From: an uncultured Oscillospiraceae bacterium
Lineage (GTDB): Bacteria; Bacillota; Clostridia; Oscillospirales; Ruminococcaceae
Length of the DNA stretch: 8,045 bases
NCBI GenBank assembly: GCA_900553955.1
Contig: USFO01000073.1
Span: 1-8,045 of the forward strand
Reading direction: 5' to 3'
Shown here: piece after piece, positions 1 through 4,670 of the stretch
Numbering within the stretch: position 1 is the stretch's first letter
Layout of the letters: every line of letters begins with the position of its first letter
The notes under the pieces: generated by a model
Told to the model about the DNA's origin: nothing
The model's database searches: none
What the model saw: only the letters and a program-made list of their open reading frames with translations
Made by a program: the position numbers and the translations under genes

Positions 1-110
1 GGAGGCGCGCTTCATGCGCCGAAGGCGCGCTTCATACGCCGAAGGCGCGATTTCACACGGCAGCAACGCTGCCGTATTTCACCGCGGCGCTTTGCGGCGC
101 AGAGCGCCGC
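1..110. repeat. Array of short GC-rich triloop hairpins (left edge, continues outside window)
   Basis: Successive perfect stems can be read directly: GCGCC/GGCGC with loop GAA (16-28), CGCC/GGCG with loop GAA (37-47), ACGGCAGC/GCTGCCGT with loop AAC (57-75), and GCGGCGC/GCGCCGC with loop AGA (94-110). The stems differ in sequence but the loops are all three bases. The linkers are alike: GCTTCATA between the first pair, then variants of ATTTCAC (50-56, 76-82). Stems vary while linker and loop size are kept, so this is not a simple tandem repeat. It has the same design as the array at 7965-8045 but a different linker. No ORF of credible quality crosses it. Function is unknown; transcript 3' ends, RNA processing sites or a dispersed repeat family are all possible. 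Confidence 0.75.
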
Positions 111-120
111 CATACCCTTT

Positions 121-149
121 AGTATAGCATATTTATCCTTAAATTAAAA
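121..149 (-). promoter_or_regulatory. Possible promoter reading leftwards out of the window
   Basis: On the minus strand TATACT (126-121) is a good -10 hexamer. TTTTAA (149-144) sits 17 bp upstream as a weak -35 in an A/T-rich patch that stands out from the GC-rich surroundings. It lies downstream of the asnA terminator and would read through the hairpin array towards a gene outside the window. Only the -10 is convincing. Confidence 0.3.
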
Positions 150-202
150 CAGATAATGCAAAATCCGCGGCAAAATTCGCAAAAAAGGAGAAAAAGCGGC
201 GC

Positions 203-235
203 AAAAAGCCCGCACCTCGGTGGGCGCGGGCTTTT
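203..235 (-). terminator. Rho-independent terminator of asnA
   Basis: Seventeen bases after the asnA stop, GCCCGC (208-213) pairs with GCGGGC (226-231). The stem is extended by A/T pairs on both sides (AAAAA 203-207 with TTTT 232-235), so the minus-strand transcript ends in a run of U. The A tract on the other side means it could also stop transcription arriving on the plus strand. Confidence 0.8.
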
Positions 236-252
236 GAGCGGATTTAAGGGGC

Positions 253-1248
253 TTATAGCAGATGTATACCCTGTTTTTCACATTCCTCGACCATGCTTTC
301 CGGCCAAACCGAGGCCTGAACCTCGCCGATATGGTGTTTGCCGAGGAGAAACATACATATTCTGGACTGACCTATGCCGCCGCCCATGGTCTGGGGCAGC
401 TCGCCGGAGAGCAGCGCCCGGTGAAAAGGCAGCGCGGCTCTGTCCTCGCAGCCTGCGGCGGCAAGCTGGCGGCGCATGGCGGCTTCATCCACGCGTATGC
501 CCATGGAGGAAATCTCAAAGGCGCGGGAAAGGGGCTCGTCCCAAAGGAGAATGTCCCCGTTGAGCAGCCAATCGTCGTAGTCCGGAGCGCGTCCGTCATG
601 GGGAACGCCGTCTTTGAGGGGCGCGCCGATTTGCATGAGAAAAACCGCGCCGAGGCGCTTTGTAACGGCATTTTCACGCTCCTTCGGGGAGAGGTCGGGG
701 TATTCCGCCTCAAGCTGTGCCGTGGTCATAAATTCAATCCTTTTCGGCAGCACCGAAGCGGTTCCGAAGCGTTCGGAAAGGGCAGCCTCCGTGCTGAGAA
801 GCGCAGAATAAATGCTGTTCACCGCAGCCTTTAGGGTGTCAAAATTCCGCGCCGAGGGGCTGATAATCTTCTCCCAGTCCCACTGATCCACATAAATCGA
901 GTGGAGAGCGTCAAGGGTTTCGTCCCGGCGAATGGCGTTCATATCCGTATAAAGCCCCTCGCCGTCGGCAAAGCCGTACTTCGCCAATGCCATACGCTTC
1001 CATTTAGCAAGGGAATGAACCACCTCAACGTCCCTGCCGATGTCGAGCACATCGAACGCCACCGGGCGCTCCACTCCGTTCAGGTTGTCGTTAAGACCGC
1101 TTTCGGGGAACACAAAGAGCGGAGCGGAAACTCGCGTCAGATTAAGATTTCGCGCCAGCTCCCTTTCAAAAACATCCTTAATGAACTTTATGGCGACTTC
1201 CGTTTCGATAATATTGTTTTCGGAAGCCCTCATTTTTTCTTTATCCAC
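253..1248 (-). CDS. asnA: Aspartate--ammonia ligase (asparagine synthetase A)
   Basis: Makes asparagine from aspartate, ammonia and ATP (giving AMP and PPi) in the cytosol; the protein is a class II aminoacyl-tRNA synthetase-like enzyme. From the GTG start it has 331 residues, against 330 for E. coli AsnA, and it matches that protein from end to end. Recognisable blocks are EVVHSLAKWKR (75-85), GEGLYTDMNAIR (97-108), YVDQWDWE (119-126), GAVFLMQIG (200-208), RAPDYDDW (220-227), LNGDILLW (229-236), FEISSMGIRVD (244-254) and GGGIGQSR (289-296). The start is GTG at 1248 because AGGAGG lies 9 nt before it. An in-frame ATG at 1281 lies upstream of that site, at about the predicted transcription start, and is not credible. 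Nothing looks broken. It is transcribed alone, with its own promoter and terminator. No T-box consensus for asparagine control was found upstream. Confidence 0.96.
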   Translation of the reverse strand: MDKEKMRASENNIIETEVAIKFIKDVFERELARNLNLTRVSAPLFVFPESGLNDNLNGVERPVAFDVLDIGRDVEVVHSLAKWKRMALAKYGFADGEGLYTDMNAIRRDETLDALHSIYVDQWDWEKIISPSARNFDTLKAAVNSIYSALLSTEAALSERFGTASVLPKRIEFMTTAQLEAEYPDLSPKERENAVTKRLGAVFLMQIGAPLKDGVPHDGRAPDYDDWLLNGDILLWDEPLSRAFEISSMGIRVDEAAMRRQLAAAGCEDRAALPFHRALLSGELPQTMGGGIGQSRICMFLLGKHHIGEVQASVWPESMVEECEKQGIHLL

Positions 1249-1257
1249 ACGAATTAA

Positions 1258-1263
1258 CCTCCT
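1258..1263 (-). promoter_or_regulatory. Ribosome binding site that fixes the asnA start
   Basis: A perfect AGGAGG on the minus strand, 9 nt before GTG at 1248. It lies inside the longest reading frame (which opens at 1281), so it decides that the shorter GTG-initiated protein is the real one. Confidence 0.88.
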
Positions 1264-1285
1264 TTTTTTCGAAATGAACAATGAA

Positions 1286-1309
1286 AAGATTTTAACACGC
1301 TAAAATCTT
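1286..1309. promoter_or_regulatory. Candidate operator: 9-bp inverted repeat over the asnA -10 and spacer
   Basis: AAGATTTTA (1286-1294) is the perfect reverse complement of TAAAATCTT (1301-1309), with a 6-bp centre. One arm contains the -10 hexamer and the other lies in the -35/-10 spacer. A protein bound here would block RNA polymerase. The regulator is unknown; asparagine or nitrogen repression is an inference from the gene. A/T-rich inverted repeats near a -10 also arise by chance. Confidence 0.5.
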
Positions 1310-1317
1310 AAAGTCAA
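1289..1317 (-). promoter_or_regulatory. Housekeeping-sigma promoter of asnA
   Basis: TTGACT (1317-1312), a 17-bp spacer and TAAAAT (1294-1289), each one base from consensus. Transcription should start near 1281-1283, giving a leader of about 34 nt before GTG at 1248. The leader is too short to hold a T-box or riboswitch. Confidence 0.85.
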
Positions 1318-1329
1318 TGATTTTTTTAA

Positions 1330-1422
1330 TGCGGAGCGCCTTGCAAATGGCGGCAAAAGCGGCAAAGCTCCGCACAGACTGTCGAGAAAGTCCTGCGCAG
1401 CAGAGCTTTCTCGTTTCTGTGC
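1330..1422. repeat. Overlapping hairpins upstream of the asnA promoter
   Basis: TGCGGAGC (1330-1337) pairs with GCTCCGCA (1367-1374) around a 29-nt loop. Next to it GCACAGA (1372-1378) pairs with TCTGTGC (1416-1422), and inside that CGAGAAAG (1383-1390) pairs with CTTTCTCG (1406-1413). The two outer structures share 1372-1374, so they cannot both form fully. They lie upstream of the asnA promoter and downstream of the tRNA terminator, so neither identified transcript contains them. No gene was found between 1318 and 1614. Confidence 0.6.
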
Positions 1423-1492
1423 ATAGGATTATAAGTTATCGGAAAGGAAGATAGGGCGGAAGAAACCCATCAGGGGTGCGTTTTTGTTCAAG

Positions 1493-1529
1493 TCAGCTTG
1501 ACGGAAAACGAAGTTTTTCGACAAGCTGA
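1493..1529. repeat. Long near-perfect hairpin in the tRNA-Val/asnA intergenic region
   Basis: TCAGCTTG (1493-1500) pairs with CAAGCTGA (1522-1529). After one A-A mismatch, 1502-1509 pairs with 1513-1520 (one G-T wobble) around the triloop GAA (1510-1512). That is about 16 pairs in 37 nt. It has no U-tract, so it does not look like a terminator; a dispersed palindromic repeat is more likely. Confidence 0.65.
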
Positions 1530-1614
1530 GCGAACGCCGCAGGGCAGCGTCCGCATAAGCCTGTATTTTGTCGGAGCTTCGCCGGCGGCAAAAGCACCCG
1601 CGCAAAGCAAAATG

Positions 1615-1643
1615 AAAAAAGGCAGCCCTGCGGCTGCCTTTTT
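1615..1643 (-). terminator. Rho-independent terminator after tRNA-Val
   Basis: GGCAGCC (1621-1627) pairs with GGCTGCC (1632-1638) around the loop CTGC, flanked by six A (1615-1620) and five T (1639-1643). On the minus strand it begins 1 nt after the encoded CCA of the tRNA and ends in a run of six U. Confidence 0.88.
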
Positions 1644-1644
1644 A

Positions 1645-1720
1645 TGGTGGACGGTAAGGAACTCGAATCCCTGACCTTCCGCACGTCAAGCGGAAGCTCT
1701 ACCAGCTGAGCTAACCGTCC
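1645..1720 (-). tRNA. tRNA-Val (anticodon GAC), CCA encoded
   Basis: The minus strand folds into a complete 76-nt cloverleaf: acceptor GGACGGT/ACCGTCC (seven pairs), D stem GCTC/GAGC, anticodon stem TCCGC/GCGGA with loop TTGACGT (anticodon GAC, reading GUC and GUU valine codons), a 5-nt variable loop, and T stem AGGGA/TCCTT with one G-T pair and loop TTCGAGT. The discriminator is A and the 3' CCA is encoded. It is a single tRNA gene with its own promoter and terminator. Confidence 0.96.
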
Positions 1721-1736
1721 ATATCAAGCAAGGGTT

Positions 1737-1765
1737 ATTATAACCGATTGCGGCGCAAAATGCAA
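1737..1765 (-). promoter_or_regulatory. Promoter of tRNA-Val
   Basis: A perfect -10 TATAAT (1742-1737) lies 17 bp from a weak -35 TTGCAT (1765-1760), which places the start about 10 nt before the mature tRNA. The -10 sits inside the palindrome GGTTATTATAACC (1733-1745), which may be accidental. The promoter lies in the 54-nt gap after the lipoprotein gene, so read-through from that gene could also contribute. Confidence 0.7.
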
Positions 1766-1774
1766 GAGATTTTT

Positions 1775-2308
1775 TCAATTTTTTTCGAGAAATCTGAAAT
1801 TTTCTATGGTGAACACGGTGTCCTGTTCCGGAAAGGTGAGACGCACCAGAGCAAAATCGGCGGGATTCAGCTCGGCGGAAAAGCAATCGAACCGTGCCGC
1901 AATGCGGGTTTGCTCTACGGAGAGGAAAATACCGTCCGGCAGTGAGAGTGCCTGCGCTGCCTTGCGGAAAAGCATTGCGGGCGCAGCTGCGGGAAGGTCA
2001 TTTGCGGCGAACGCAGCGGAGATTCCGCAGTAGTCGAAGGCGGCGCAATCGCCGTCAAGGACGACGGAAAGCCCCGCCATGCTTGCCGGAGCGGTGACGG
2101 TGAATGCGATGCTGCCGCCGCGTTTTTCTATATCCACGGCAAATTCGTCCTCCGCCGCGGTGATGGCCGCCGAGCACGCGAAATCACCGGAATACGCGGC
2201 GGCAACATCCTCCGTGCTCAAAGGCTGTGCCTTTGAGCACGCCGTGAGCATGAGCAAAAAGCCCGTGAGCACGAGCACAAAAGCTTTGAGCACGGCGCTT
2301 TTTTGCAT
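1775..2308 (-). CDS. Small predicted lipoprotein of unknown function
   Basis: A 177-residue protein from the ATG at 2308, chosen because AAAGGGGG precedes it by 7 nt and because a signal peptide then starts at once; an in-frame ATG further upstream lacks these. Residues 1-23 form a lipoprotein signal: Lys-3 and Lys-8, a hydrophobic run, then the lipobox LTAC with the lipidated cysteine at 24. The protein should be anchored to the outer face of the cytoplasmic membrane. The mature part (25-177) has alternating polar and hydrophobic stretches suggesting beta strands, four further cysteines, and no enzyme motif that I recognise. A weak resemblance to LolA/LppX-like lipid-binding folds is possible but unproven. 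It ends 54 nt before the tRNA and has no clear terminator. I do not recognise the family. Confidence 0.8.
   Translation of the reverse strand: MQKSAVLKAFVLVLTGFLLMLTACSKAQPLSTEDVAAAYSGDFACSAAITAAEDEFAVDIEKRGGSIAFTVTAPASMAGLSVVLDGDCAAFDYCGISAAFAANDLPAAAPAMLFRKAAQALSLPDGIFLSVEQTRIAARFDCFSAELNPADFALVRLTFPEQDTVFTIENFRFLEKN
2213..2241. repeat. Perfect 12-bp hairpin inside the lipoprotein gene, at the lipobox
   Basis: CGTGCTCAAAGG (2213-2224) is the exact reverse complement of CCTTTGAGCACG (2230-2241), with a 5-nt loop. It covers the codons for the lipobox cysteine and the following residues (about 23-32). The arms contain the word TGAGCAC that also makes up the tandem repeat at 2943-2973. Such a stem early in an mRNA could slow translation near the signal peptide, or it may be a trace of repeat insertion. 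Confidence 0.6.
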
Positions 2309-2334
2309 AAAAAATCCCCCTTTCCGCATGGGAC

Positions 2335-2365
2335 ATTGTATGCGCCCGAGGAGATACTTATGCAA
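2335..2365 (-). promoter_or_regulatory. Possible promoter of the lipoprotein gene
   Basis: TACAAT (2340-2335) is a fair -10, with TTGCAT (2365-2360) as -35, but the spacer is a long 19 bp. Transcription would start around 2328, about 20 nt before the ATG. The -35 hexamer is the same as in the tRNA-Val promoter. Weak support. Confidence 0.35.
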
Positions 2366-2426
2366 ATTAAACGCGCCTGCGCCCACCGAAAAAACCTTTG
2401 TACTCTGCGGCGGAGTCGCCTGCACT

Positions 2427-2458
2427 GCGCCAACCGCGGCTCAGCCGCCTTGCGGGGT
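2427..2458. repeat. Left end-repeat of the post-ribF intergenic island
   Basis: GCGCCAACCGCGGCT (2427-2441) is the exact reverse complement of 2901-2915. The 13-mer CGCCTTGCGGGGT (2446-2458) recurs in direct orientation at 2888-2900. The two units therefore share a 15-bp inverted and a 13-bp direct repeat, and bracket about 430 nt that contain the palindromic elements. The stretch 2309-2968 has no credible gene; the plus-strand reading frame there has no start signal and low-complexity composition. Confidence 0.65.
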
Positions 2459-2612
2459 GTGCGCTTTGCGCTAAATTATCAAAATCATAACCTCAGCCGG
2501 CACGAAGTGCCTCAGGCGGTCGAGCATCCGAGGGATACTGAAAATCCGCCCGGGACCCGGTCAGGGAGGCGGTTGAGATTAGAAACCCGAAAGTCTCCGG
2601 TGGAGCGTTTAT

Positions 2613-2651
2613 TCCCCCTTTTCAAGGGGGAGTCTCACGCGGGAGCGTGAG
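2613..2651 (+). repeat. MITE-like double-hairpin element A
   Basis: Two adjacent perfect stems: TCCCCCTT/AAGGGGGA (2613-2620 and 2624-2631, loop TTC), then CTCACGC/GCGTGAG (2634-2640 and 2645-2651, loop GGGA). It is followed by GGTGGGGGTTG. The design matches element B at 2811-2870 read on the other strand: a CCCCTT/AAGGGG stem, a short link, then a stem starting with TCACGC. I recall repeats of this general kind as abundant in gut Clostridia, but I cannot confirm the family here. No transposase is present. Confidence 0.6.
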
Positions 2652-2668
2652 GGTGGGGGTTGTAAAAA

Positions 2669-2716
2669 CTTTTCTTTTACCGTCTTACGGCTTTTCTTTT
2701 GGTTACAAAAGAAAAG
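2669..2716. repeat. Pyrimidine/purine hairpins with repeated CTTTTCTTTT
   Basis: CTTTTCTTTT occurs at 2669-2678 and again at 2691-2700. The second copy pairs perfectly with AAAAGAAAAG (2707-2716) around GGTTAC, a 10-bp stem. Between the copies, CCGT (2680-2683) pairs with ACGG (2687-2690) around CTT. The first copy can also form GTAAAA/TTTTAC (2662-2667 with 2675-2680). Strand composition is strongly asymmetric. It lies between elements A and B. Confidence 0.6.
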
Positions 2717-2810
2717 GGGTAAGCTTCGCCCCGCCGACGAGCACGCAAAGAGATATTGTGGGGCACAGGATATGCGCTCCGTAGAGCCACGGTAATGCGG
2801 ACAAAGATCC

Positions 2811-2870
2811 TCTCAGTCACGCCTGTAAATCCTTTGGGCGTGACAGCTCCCCTTACAAGTAAGGGGAGCC
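2811..2870 (-). repeat. MITE-like double-hairpin element B
   Basis: Read on the minus strand: GGCTCCCCTTAC at the start of a stem whose perfect arms are 2846-2856 and 2859-2869, then a second perfect stem, GTCACGCC (2816-2823) with GGCGTGAC (2837-2844) around 13 nt, then TGAGAGG. It has the same two-stem layout as element A but the opposite orientation, and the second stems face each other. It lies 100 nt after the ribF stop without a U-tract, so any effect on the ribF transcript would be as a 3' structure rather than a classical terminator. Confidence 0.65.
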
Positions 2871-2887
2871 AAGATTCGCGCTCCGTT

Positions 2888-2915
2888 CGCCTTGCGGGGT
2901 AGCCGCGGTTGGCGC
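2888..2915. repeat. Right end-repeat of the post-ribF intergenic island
   Basis: CGCCTTGCGGGGT (2888-2900) is a direct copy of 2446-2458. The adjoining AGCCGCGGTTGGCGC (2901-2915) is the inverted partner of 2427-2441. The order of the two words and their relative orientation differ between the sides, so one side was rearranged or the two are separate members of a repeat family. Confidence 0.65.
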
Positions 2916-2942
2916 GATGAAAAGTCCGCTCCGCTTTCCTCG

Positions 2943-2973
2943 GTGCTCAAGCCGTGCTCAAACGGTGCTCAAA
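2943..2973. repeat. Three-copy 11-bp tandem repeat covering the ribF stop
   Basis: GTGCTCAA begins at 2943, 2954 and 2965, an exact 11-bp period, with spacer bases GCC, ACG and ATT. The third copy contains the ribF stop codon (2971-2969). On the coding strand the word is TTGAGCAC, shared with the hairpin at 2213-2241. Replication slippage could have made it. Confidence 0.7.
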
Positions 2974-3919
2974 TTCCCATCAGCTCCGCGGTTTTGGCGC
3001 CGGAGGAGCTAATCCAGCTTTCGGCGGCGGATTTTGCGTTGTCACGGTCGAAGGCTATGCGGGCGAAAAGAGCCTCGCGGCTTTCAAATTTCATTTCCGG
3101 GCGGACAAAGGAAAGCAGGAACACAAAAACCTTTTTTCCGTAGAGATTTCCGGCAAAGCCGATAAGGTTCGTTTCCGCACCGGGGGCGTTCTCCTCAGAA
3201 ACCGTGGGCTTTACCCCCACGTTGGTGACGGCGGGATAGAATTTGCCGTCCACATAGGCGGCGGAAACGTAAACGCCGTACTTCGGGATGACATAGCCCC
3301 CGCCAAAGCCCTGATTTATGGTGGGCAGACCGTACTCTCTGCCGAGATGTTCCCCCGCCACAACGGTATTTTCTATGCAGAACGGGTAGCCGCAAAGGCG
3401 GCGAACCGTTTCCATATCGCCCTCGGCGGCGGCGGCGCGTATGCGGGTGGAGCTTATGGCTTCGCCCCCGTCATAGAGCTTTTCAATGACGGCGCACTCC
3501 ATGCCGTATTCCTCGCAAAGGCGCTTCATATCGTCGGCATCACAGGCGGCGCGTTCGCCGAAGCGGAAATCCGTTCCGCAGACCACCTTTCTGCACCTTA
3601 GGTGCTCAACCAGAACCCTGCGGACAAATTCCTCGCCGGAAAGGCTCTGCACCTCGGAGAAATCCGGCGCGTAGACATGGGCAATACCGCATTTCTTCAT
3701 TATATTGAATTTTATGCAGGGCGGCTCCAGCCGAACCGCTCCTTTTTTTGCTTTGGGAATGCTTTCCTCCGCAAAGGTGAACACCCACGGCTCCAAATCG
3801 CCGCTGTTCACCGCCTCCCGCAGAACGGCTCTGTGCCCGATATGCACACCGTCAAATACGCCCAGTGCAACCGCCGTGGGGCGCTCTGCGGGCTTGTTTG
3901 TCAAAAATTCTTCCGGCAT
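2969..3919 (-). CDS. ribF: Bifunctional riboflavin kinase / FMN adenylyltransferase (FAD synthetase)
   Basis: Phosphorylates riboflavin to FMN and adenylates FMN to FAD with ATP, in the cytosol. The 316 residues match the usual bacterial length of about 310. The N-terminal adenylyltransferase domain (about 13-180) has GVFDGVHIGH (20-29), with the HxGH nucleotide-binding motif at 26-29, CGTDFRFG (114-121) and ISSTRIR (155-161). The C-terminal riboflavin kinase domain (about 182-305) has GREYGLPTIN (193-202), the PTxN-type motif, PKYGVY (212-217), TNVGVKPT (232-239) and NLYGKKV (258-264). The start at 3919 is preferred because AAGAGG lies 8 nt upstream, the truA stop is 1 nt away, and the in-frame ATG at 3940 has no binding site and would overlap truA by 20 nt. 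It is the last gene of the operon. Finding ribF behind truA rather than behind truB is less usual. Confidence 0.94.
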   Translation of the reverse strand: MPEEFLTNKPAERPTAVALGVFDGVHIGHRAVLREAVNSGDLEPWVFTFAEESIPKAKKGAVRLEPPCIKFNIMKKCGIAHVYAPDFSEVQSLSGEEFVRRVLVEHLRCRKVVCGTDFRFGERAACDADDMKRLCEEYGMECAVIEKLYDGGEAISSTRIRAAAAEGDMETVRRLCGYPFCIENTVVAGEHLGREYGLPTINQGFGGGYVIPKYGVYVSAAYVDGKFYPAVTNVGVKPTVSEENAPGAETNLIGFAGNLYGKKVFVFLLSFVRPEMKFESREALFARIAFDRDNAKSAAESWISSSGAKTAELMGI

Positions 3920-3920
3920 T

Positions 3921-4670
3921 TCATTCATCCTCTTCGTCATAAATTACATAGTCGAGGTAAAGTCCCTCCGGCGGAACGGTTCTGCCGGCGTTTTTTCTGT
4001 CTTTAAGTTCGATTATTTCGGGAATGGCGTCGGGAGCGATTTTATCCTCGTTTATCTCAAGGAGCGTTCCCACCATTATTCTAACCATATTATAAAGGAA
4101 GCCATCGCCGGTGACGGAGAAGGTCACAAGCTCGTCCTCCCGCTCCACGGAGCAGCAGTAAATTTCTCTGGTGCAGTCCTCTTGGGTGTTCTGCGCGCCG
4201 GCAAAGGCGGAAAAATCATGCTTGCCGATAAAATCCGTACACACCGCGTCGAGGAAGTCCGCGTCAAGCTCCCTCGGATAATGCAGCGCCGTTCCCCGAT
4301 AAAAGGGGCTCATATAGGGGGCGTTCCATATCTTGTAAACATAGCGTTTGCCCTTGCAGGAGTACCGGGCGTGAAAATCCTCCGGCACCTCGGCGCAGTC
4401 CTTTACAGCTATGTCGTCGGGCAAAAGCGCGTCAAGGCTGCGGCGAATATGGGCGCAGTCCATGTCGCTTTCGGTATGGAAGTTCACGCAGAACATATTG
4501 GCATGAACTCCCGCGTCGGTTCTGGAGCAGCCCTTCACATCCGGGCGTTCCTTCAAAAGCACCTCCATGGCGTTCTGCAAAGCCTCGCAGACGGTGACTG
4601 CGTTCTTCTGCACCTGAAAGCCATGGTAATTCGCGCCGTTATAGGCAAGGGTCAGGAGAATATTCCTCAA
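3921..4670 (-). CDS. truA: tRNA pseudouridine(38-40) synthase TruA
   Basis: Converts uridines 38, 39 and 40 in tRNA anticodon arms to pseudouridine. The 249 residues cover the whole family length. The N-terminus MRNILLTLAYNGANYHGFQ matches the family pattern. The catalytic block GCSRTDAGVHA (47-57) carries the essential aspartate at 52. Later conserved blocks are FHARYSCKGKRYVYKIWN (98-115), HDFSAFAG (150-157) and GDGFLYNMVRIMVG (188-201). The start is a TTG at 4670 that overlaps the ecfT stop as TTGA. GGTGAT, which matches the 3' part of an extended anti-Shine-Dalgarno, lies 6 nt upstream, and no later start leaves an intact N-terminus. Expression is probably coupled to ecfT. TruA commonly follows ecfT in Firmicutes. 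Confidence 0.95.
   Translation of the reverse strand: MRNILLTLAYNGANYHGFQVQKNAVTVCEALQNAMEVLLKERPDVKGCSRTDAGVHANMFCVNFHTESDMDCAHIRRSLDALLPDDIAVKDCAEVPEDFHARYSCKGKRYVYKIWNAPYMSPFYRGTALHYPRELDADFLDAVCTDFIGKHDFSAFAGAQNTQEDCTREIYCCSVEREDELVTFSVTGDGFLYNMVRIMVGTLLEINEDKIAPDAIPEIIELKDRKNAGRTVPPEGLYLDYVIYDEEDE

Noticed and set aside
1..110. CRISPR array
   Set aside because: Units are 20-26 bp with variable self-complementary arms and no conserved repeat of CRISPR length separated by unique spacers; no cas genes. The same applies to 7965-8045.
1264..1614. T-box leader controlling asnA
   Set aside because: The antiterminator consensus (AGGGTGG...CCGCG type) was not found on the minus strand, and the promoter leaves a leader of only about 34 nt.
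2303..2650. Plus-strand open frame in the 660-nt intergenic region
   Set aside because: It begins at TTG without a ribosome binding site, overlaps the lipoprotein start antisense, and runs through palindromic repeats with low-complexity basic residues.
2842..2870. Rho-independent terminator of the ecf-ribF operon
   Set aside because: The stem is strong, but no run of U follows on the minus strand and the sequence fits a palindromic repeat better.
2954..3601. A 215-codon plus-strand open frame rich in glycine and alanine
   Set aside because: Antisense to ribF; composition (AGGAYGFA-type repeats) is that of a reverse-strand shadow and there is no credible start signal.
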